Assembly (NCBI GenBank): GCA_943736015.1
Contig: OX031057.1
Location: 41,998,501-42,062,500, forward strand
Reading direction: 5' to 3'
Length of the DNA stretch: 64,000 nt
Origin: Tridacna crocea
Lineage: Eukaryota > Mollusca > Bivalvia > Cardiida > Cardiidae
The notes under the pieces are model-generated. The model saw only the letters and a list, made by a program, of their open reading frames with translations, was not told where the DNA came from and ran no database searches. Position numbers and translations under genes: made by a program. Numbering within the stretch: the stretch's first letter is position 1; each line of letters starts with the position of its first letter. Below are positions 23,601 through 32,600 of the stretch, piece after piece.

Positions 23601-26600
23601 GCCATCAAATGGCAAACTTTCATTCACTGTTGCCTCCATCAGTGTTGCCTCCAGCAAAAACGTATTTCTGCAGCTGCTTTATCATTCACAATCTTGCGTC
23701 TGATGAACCTCATATTTAGAGGAAAAAGAAGAGATGATTGCATGACATTTTCAGATTTTTGATATTTGACTCTGGCACAAAAAAATTCCTGGTTAAACCG
23801 TTACACCCACTTTTGTATCTTCTGATTAATTGTCCCCTGAAATTCAATAGGATGTCCCCTGAATATTTATTTCTTTCTCAGCACAGTGTTTATGATTCAG
23901 GAGATAGGTAAAAATGCTGCTTAGTTTCAGTGGATTGTATATTCAGCTGTCAAAAGAGGCTGGGTCGATATATTTTTGGTACTGGAACAGCTCTTTTCCA
24001 CACAATCCCGACTTTTAACAATCCTGAGAAAGACGACCTTTCAAAACATTATAGAAAAAGGAGAAAATGCTGGTCACCAGCATTTTCTCTTTTTCCAACA
24101 ATGTTTTCTATCCATCCAAAACCAAATTTCAATTTTTCAGTCACATTTATTTTGTTGTCTGCAAATGCTTTCAATTTTGACCATGTCTACAATTTTGTTG
24201 TGTGGTAAAATAGAGTGTTAGATAGTTGTATTTGTGTGGTGAAAATTTTCCTTTGAACATGTGCTCAGATAAATGTAAAATGTGATTTTTATTCTACCTG
24301 TACTCTGTAGCCAAAAACAATAGAGCTCGATCTATTTGAATGGTAACATTGTACATGGTTTGATAAATTTTCAAGGGAAATAACTCATTTTCATTCATAG
24401 TTTCATTACTTTTTAGTTTTTACCTCCTTTTGATTAATTGTAGTGTTGTTTAAACACGGCATCTATCATGTCACAGCTTTTGATACTCCAGACCTATCAG
24501 TTCATTTCTACAGGTTAATTTACAACTATCTCAAGTTATTGGCTTGGAAAACTTTTTGGTGTTATCCAATTCAGAGCTCCAAATAGGGGGAGTGATTTGA
24601 TTTCAAAATGCAAAATGTTTATTATTCTCCACTAAACCCTATCTTATTGAGACAATTCTAATGGATTAAGACGATTGTAATGAGTACCCATAGGATTTGG
24701 AAGAGAAATAATGGATTTTGAGTGCCATCACTACCCTTTATCTGTAGCTTTGATTCATGCTCATTATTGTATATATCAACAGGTTTTGACCAAAGATTCT
24801 GTGACAGTTGCTGTTGACGCTGTCGTGTATTACAGAGTTTACAATGCAACAACATCCATCACTAATGTAGAGGATGCAAACAGATCAACCCGTCTTCTAG
24901 CTGCCACAACATTAAGAAATGTACTAGGAACCAAGAACCTGAGTGAGATACTCTCTGACAGAGAAACAATCAGTCACCAAATGCAGGTAACCAGCAGTAA
25001 AGTTTTTGTCTTGATGCTATCATGCTCAATGTTATATGATACAAGGATTTGAAAGAGATGCTTAACTTTTTACCAGACAATAAAAGTGAAGACTTGTCTT
25101 AACCCATTACCACACAATCCCTACTTTTGATGACCCTGAAAAGAAGCCTTTAGAAAACATTGTGGGCAAAGGAGAAAATGCTGGAAACCAGAATTTTCTC
25201 CTTTTCCCATAGTGTTTTCTACTCCTCAGAAAACAGATTTCAAATTTTCATTCACTTTTTTTTTATTGTCTGCAAATGCTTCCGATTTGGAGGAATCTAA
25301 AATTTTGTTGTGTGGTAATGAGTTAATGGAAAGGACTTGCAAATCACATATTAGATGACCACCGGCTTTTGGGCCTTTTTCCACCATATTTTCAAAAGCT
25401 TGTTTCCTGGTGGTCATTAAAACTTGGGAATATTCAGTCAACAGTGAAAAAAGTAAATAAATCATTTATCACATAAAACCACCTCTGGCAGTGTATGAAA
25501 CCCATTACTTATTTTCAATAATACACTAGTGTTTTATCATCTTTTTGGTCGCAAATCTGATAGATTTTCAGTCACGAGCATGTGAAGCCAGAGAAATTAA
25601 CCACAATTTGTGTGGGAATTTGTACTGTTACTCCGTTCAGAAGAAAAATGATGTCACTGTTGCTAAGACATATTCGCATGGAAAGTTTTTGATTTTCCTG
25701 GTTAGTAAAAAGTAAGAATGCAGCGAAGATCTCTTAAAATCAATATCATTGCGGAAATAGTTGGACTTATACCCTCTGTAAACTGTTTCACTCTTCTTTT
25801 GACGTAAATGGAACAGATGTACCTAGTTGTGTTTGTACACATTTCAAACTAAACCACAACATAAACATGGACCCATGAATGGTATAGAGGCTGAAAGTGA
25901 TGATATGGGATATTTTTCTGACTGACATTGGTTTTATCTGATAAATAGAATCTCACATTCTTCTTTATGTTTTATCAAACTTGTCAACTAAAATGTATTT
26001 GACACTTGCCAAGGCTTGTGTCATACAATTTTTGTCAACTTATTTAATAAAATGATCAGGATTTTAATGGATGCACATTTTCTGCGTCCAGCATGCAGAA
26101 ATTATATAGGGAAGCAGGACTCGAAAAATGTAACTGCGTCCCAGGGGACGCAATTCTAATTTTGTTATTGTTGGGTAAAGATTCAAAGATCAAATACCCT
26201 AGGAAGTAACTGCTTTCTAAAGAAAAAAATTGTCAAGCGTGAACAAACGTACCCAAAACGTACCACAGCTTTTCAGACCGTAAGTGCAGTACTGTGTAAA
26301 ACCCAGCATTCTCTGCAAGCTGATCGAAAATAGGTAATATAGTTAAAAGAAGAATGTTCTATAAAGTAATTCTTTCAAAAGTAAAGATATGTTGTTTAAA
26401 AAATAAACGTAAAGCATCCGCTGAAAATTATCAATAATTTTGACCTTTATAATCTACAACAGAGGCCGACTTGTTATCTGTGATAAAAGTTTTTGGTGCT
26501 CATGCAGTGTAACAAGTTACGTCTGCAAACCAAGATGTCCCACAAACAGGACCTTTGATGTTTTTAGATAAAAGTTTTATAATATAAATACCCAAAAACC

Positions 26601-29600
26601 ATATACATGTACCTCTGCTGAATCATCTGTGTGGCTAATCAGTATAAAAATGATATGATGTACTGCAATGTTGCATTTCTGCATATGATAGCTTAACTGT
26701 TTACCACACAACAAAATTTTGGACTTGTCCAAATTGAAAGCATTTGCAGACAAAAAAATAAATGTGAATCAAAAATTGAAAATTGATTTGGAAAGGGTAG
26801 AAAACATTGTGGGAAAAGGAGAAAATGCTGGTTACCAGCATTTTCTCCTTTTCCTACAATGTTTTCAAAGGCTTTCTTTCTCAGGGTCGTTAAAAGTCGG
26901 GATTGTGTGGTAAAGAGTTAAATCCATTTACAGAGGGGTGTATTATGAGTAGATTGAAAAATAAGTACCACACAGGTTTGAAAACATTGTGAGAAAATGA
27001 CAAATTGCTTGTTACAAGCAATTTCTAATTTTTAGCTTCACTGGCCGAAGGCCAGGGGGCTAATGTCATGGCCCCCTGTCCATCATGCGTCCATCTGTGT
27101 GTCAGTCTGTGCAATAACTTTTATTTCAAACATCTTTTTCTCTCAAACTACCAGTCCAAATTTGATGAAACTTCACAGAAATGATCCTGCCATGGTCCTC
27201 TTCAGAATTCCTTGAAAACATTTGATTCCTTAAAAAACTCTGGTTGCCATGGCATCAAAACTGAAAAAAAAAAAATTTCGAAAATCTTTTTCTCTAAAAC
27301 CACAAGGCCCAGAACTACTGAATCTGGCATGTAGCTTTACCTAATGGACCTTTAAGAAGACTTTGTGTCTTCAAGGCATAGGCCTGGGGTCAAAATTGGC
27401 TACATTCCAGGGATCACAAGTTTAACATGGGCTTCAAAATATAGTTACTTCAATTTAAACACTAATCTAGGGAAATAACTCTTTTTTATATATGGGATAA
27501 AGTTTGTTACTATTTACTTCCCTTGATTATCAAACTGCAGTGATACATGATTGGTTCTAGATATTAAGTTTTTTGACAGAAAATATTCCGTTTTCAGGGA
27601 GAGAAATTCATTTTGGCGCTAATAGTTATGCTAACATGCATGGAATGATTAATTCATTGTAAGGTTTCTATCATTTGGGTTTTTTTTGTCCTAGAACTTT
27701 ACCTTTCGTGCCAATTAATTACCCTGCTTGTATTGGCTGACAGTGTTCATTGTTTTTGAAGGCCCTCTTTTTTAGGGTCATAGACACTTCAATTTGTGTG
27801 GTAAAGGGTTAAAAAGCAGTGGAGTGATACAGGGTCATCATGGCCAGAATATTTTCCTAGAGTATTCACAGGGGCATCAAAACATTGGATTCTGTGGTAA
27901 TGGGTTCAATAAAAGTTATGCTAGATTTTGAAGAATTTAGATTATAATTTTGTTAGTTTCACTGTTTCAGGATAAACATTCACCTTTTTTTTTCTGTATG
28001 ATCACAATGATGTCAATAAATACTGCAGTATTATTGAGATACAACACAAAAAAATATAGTGGTCTTGTTTTGTTATTCTAATTTGTACAACCAAGAGACT
28101 CCCACAATCATAGAAATCGAGTCCCAAGGACCCTCATAAGGAACTGTCAGACTAAACCCTGAATGATAATACATGAACAATCATGAAATATCCTCTATAT
28201 ATTTGATTACTCTTAGAGAAGCAATGTAAATGACTGAAATAAAATGCCTTGGCCAGTTATGACACTTGTCCTTGCTGTTGCTTAACTCTTTACCACACGA
28301 GAAAATCTTAGACTGGTCCTAATTGTGTGCATTTGCAGACAACAAAATAAAGGTGATTCAAACACAGAAATTTGTAATGGTAAGGGTAGAAAACACTGTG
28401 GGAAAAGGAGAAAATGCTGGTTACCAGCATTTTCTCCTTTTCCCATAAGTGTTTTCAAAAGGCCTCTTTCTCAGGGGCGTCAAAAGTAGGGATTGTGTGG
28501 TAATGGGTTAACTCTTTACCAAACAACAAAATCTTAGGCTGGTCCAAATTGAAAGCATTTTCAGACGACAAAATAAATGTGACTGAAAAATAAACAAGCA
28601 TTTTCTCCTTTTCCCATGATGTTTTCAAAAGGCTCCTTTCTCAGGGTCGTTAATAAAAGTTGGGATTGTGTGTTAAAAGAGTTAAAGGATTACAATTATG
28701 TTTGTGAGGGGAGACAAAATTATGCTGAACAGCATTTTTTTCTGAAATAAACCTATTGGACATTTTGGTCAAGAATTAGATCTAGATAATTGCAGTTTCA
28801 TGGTCACTTTTTGTCTGTGGGGTTTCAACAATGTGAACAGTTTAGATCACACTGCATGTTTTTTTTAGTCTGATATTGACCTACGCTGGCAGCAAACACA
28901 ACTGCACAGTGTGATAATCACCTTAAGGGTTAACCTTTTACTCCATTGGGCATTTCTAATGTATCTCTAATTGACCCTAAATAACAGCAGGGATGAAACC
29001 GTTTTTTTATGGGTATGTGACACCTTTTGATAGCATAGAAAACATTGTGACAAAAGGTGAAATTGCTCGTCACGAGCAATTTCACCTTTTGCCACAATGT
29101 TTTCCAAAGGCTGGTACAAGCAATGCGTAGAAATGAGTATCTATAAAGAGTTTTTTATTTTACAGACATCACTTGATGAAGCCACTGACCCCTGGGGAGT
29201 GAAAGTGGAAAGAGTTGAGGTGTAAGTAACCTTCATTCAAAGCATTAACCCTTTGCCCCATAAAGCATTTCTATGGTATCTCTAATTGACCCCTAATAAC
29301 AGCTAAGGTGAAGCTGTTTCTTATGTATATATGACACGTTTTAAATGTGTAGAAAACATTGTGGCAAAAGGTGAAGTTGCTCGTCGCAAGCAATTTCACC
29401 TTTTGCCACAATGTTTTCCAAATGCTCCTACAAGCAATGCGTAGAAATAAGTATCTGTGGAGTAAAGGGTTAAATGCCTGACTCATCTACTGTAGTGCTA
29501 ACTAAATGGTCCATGCTAATTGAAAAGAAAACTTAATTCATCAGCATACAGTATCGAACCATATCAGCTGGTGCTCTCTGTGCAGGTTGACATGGATCAA

Positions 29601-32600
29601 AACATTTTGCTTTGGATCAATTTTCTGCCTGTCAAAGGTGTAACTTAGCTGTTAAATTTTTTTTGGTAAGGGTAGAAAACACTGTGGTAAACAGAGAAAT
29701 TGCTGGTTACCAGAATTTTCTCCTTTCCCACAGGGTTTCAAAAAGCTTCGTCTTCTGGGTGTTAAAAGTTGGTATTGTGTGGTTAAGAGTTAAATACCTC
29801 TTTGCCAGAACATGATGCTAAAATGAAGTGGACTTTCTCTTACTAACGATGCACACATTGGAATACCGAAACTCTATATTTCTGAAAATTGACGAAAATC
29901 ATTGCTACTGGATTTACAAAGATCTGTCACTGCCATTATAAAGTCACAATTGCTTCAGGATCTATAAATCTGTCACTGCTGTCCATTGTTCTGATGAGTA
30001 TTATACAGTCATTGCTACAGGATTTATAAATCTGTCACTGCTGTTCATTTTTCTGATGATTATTATACCCCCCAAAACTCTGTTTGGGGGGTATATAGGA
30101 GTCAGCTTGTCGGTCGGTCCATCCGTCGGTCGGTCTGTAGCTTTTTGTCCGCTCTATTTCTCATAAACTACTGGACAAATTTTATTCAAACTTCACATGT
30201 AAACTCGGTATCAAGCAGAGATATGCATATGAAATGTTGGTTATAGTTCATTGATTTTTCACTGAGTTATGGCTCTTTCATGAAATTTCTTGTCTGCTCT
30301 TTTTCTCATCAACTATAGGACAGATTTGGTTCAAACTACACAAATAGACTCAGTATCAAGCAGAAATGTGCATATCCTATTTTGGTTATGGTTTATTTAG
30401 GTTTCATGGAGTTATGGCCCTTTGATGATTCTGGACAAATTTCTTTCAAACTTCATGGACAGACTTTGCACTCAGCAAAGATGTGAATATCATAAATTGT
30501 TCTTAGTTAATTAAATAAAATTTCCAAGAGCTAAGCCCTTTTTTGTCGTTCTCTTTATGACAGTGCCCTTAATGAATTGATGAAAATAAATTATACTTTT
30601 GATAGAATACTTTTAACATTGCTGTCCGTCCGTCGGTCGGTCTGTAGCTTTTTGTCCGCTCTATTTCTCATAAACTATTGGACAAATTTTATTCAAACTT
30701 CACAGGTAGACTCAGTATCAAGCAGAGATGTGCATATGAAATATTGGTTATGGTTCATTGATTTTTCACTGAGTTATGGCCCTTTCATGAAATTTCTTGT
30801 TGCCCTTTGTAAATTTTAACTTTGGTTTTTTTGTCCAGGTCATAACTTCCAATGTGTTGAAGCTAGTAACTTGAAACTTCACACACAGTTAGATTACAGA
30901 AAGGCAAAGTGCAGTGTACAAGAACAGTAACTCTATTCTAACTTTTTTTTAAATATTGCCCTTTGTAAATTTGAACATTTTATTTTTGTGGCATAATTTC
31001 CAATGTAAAAAAGCTAGTAACTTCAACCTTCATATACATAAAGGCCAGATTAATAAGATGTGCATGGTACAAGGATCATTAATCTATTTCCACTATTTTA
31101 AGTGTTATCCCCTTTTATAAATTTTAACTTTGGATTTTATCTGGGGTGTAACTTGTAAAGTACAGAAGCTAGTAACTTCAAACTTCATGTACAATTAGAT
31201 CACATAAAGCAGAGTGCACTTTAGAAGAACCATAACCCTATTCCCATTATTGTAAGTTATTTCCCTTTGTATAGTATAATTTTTTGTTTTTGTCTGGGGC
31301 ATAACTTCCAAAGCATAAAAGCTAGTGACTACAAACTTCATATACAGATAGACCACATTAACATGATGTGCATGCAGAGTACAAGAACCATAAGTCTATC
31401 CCCGCTTGTTTGTTTTCTTTGAACTCTTTCTTTTGTAATAAACCATTCTGCATTCTGTTACAAAGGGCACTTTTGTGACAAGGATCTAGTGGGGGGTATG
31501 ATCACGTTTAGTGATAGCTCTAGTTATGACAGAAAGTACCCAGTGGCTTGGGAAGGATATTTTGCAATGAACGGGCTGAAGAATCCCCTGAAAGGGTATA
31601 CTTCATAAGAGGAAATTTTTTTGAGTTGAAAATGTTTGTGATTTCTCGATTTTGAAAAATTAGCAAACACTTCTTTCAAACATTATACCACAAGTATACC
31701 AAACAATAACAAGTGTCTTGAATTCTTAATCATTTCTGTGCACAAAAGATCTCTAATTGGTAATTTGCAAATTTTTCAACATGTAAGTATATCCACATAA
31801 TACAGTAGATGGCTGCACTGGCAGCCAGGACATAATTGAAATATCGTTGAAACAGCTTACTCAGGGATCATTTTGGGCCGCGAAATTGCGAGATTCTCTC
31901 ATTAAAATTGCAAAAATCGCATTTCTAAATCTCAATTGAAACAAAATCTCGCATACCGATTTTTGGCAGATGATAGGGATAGAACTCAAGTGTCAGTCCT
32001 TACATAGCGGAAATCCGCACAATGTAGTCTATACACTGGCTCCCCCCGTTGTAAAACAAGATATATGTGAAGCAGATTACCATTTGCAACATTCGGCTTG
32101 TTCTGTGTTTTTCCTTATCATTAGCGGACCGTGATGTTGCGTACGAATGCAGTACGTGTTGAAGTTGTCTGCATCTGTGGCAGGCACTTTGCGAGGAAAA
32201 TGCCTCCCAAGAAGAGGAAAGCAGAATCGAACCAAATAAAATCTTGTAATTCAATGACCAGTTTTCTTACAAACTCACGAGTCGAGACTGATAAGAGTGC
32301 TGAAAGCCCAGATAAACATGATAAGTCGTCGACCAAGTCCAACGATGACACCGGTACTTCTTTAGATCCCTCGATACCCCCAAAAAACAGTCAAATTTAA
32401 CGAAAAGTGGCTTAAGTTACATGGGTGGTTGCGCTTTGATAACTCAAAAAACGAAATGCACTGTCACTATTGTTGAGATTTAAATATGACAAATAATATG
32501 GCCGTTGGAACCACAGGTGAACGGCGACGACAATATAAATCCTATATCACACACAAATACTCAGTATATTAGTGTGTAATACAGGATTTATATTGTCGTC

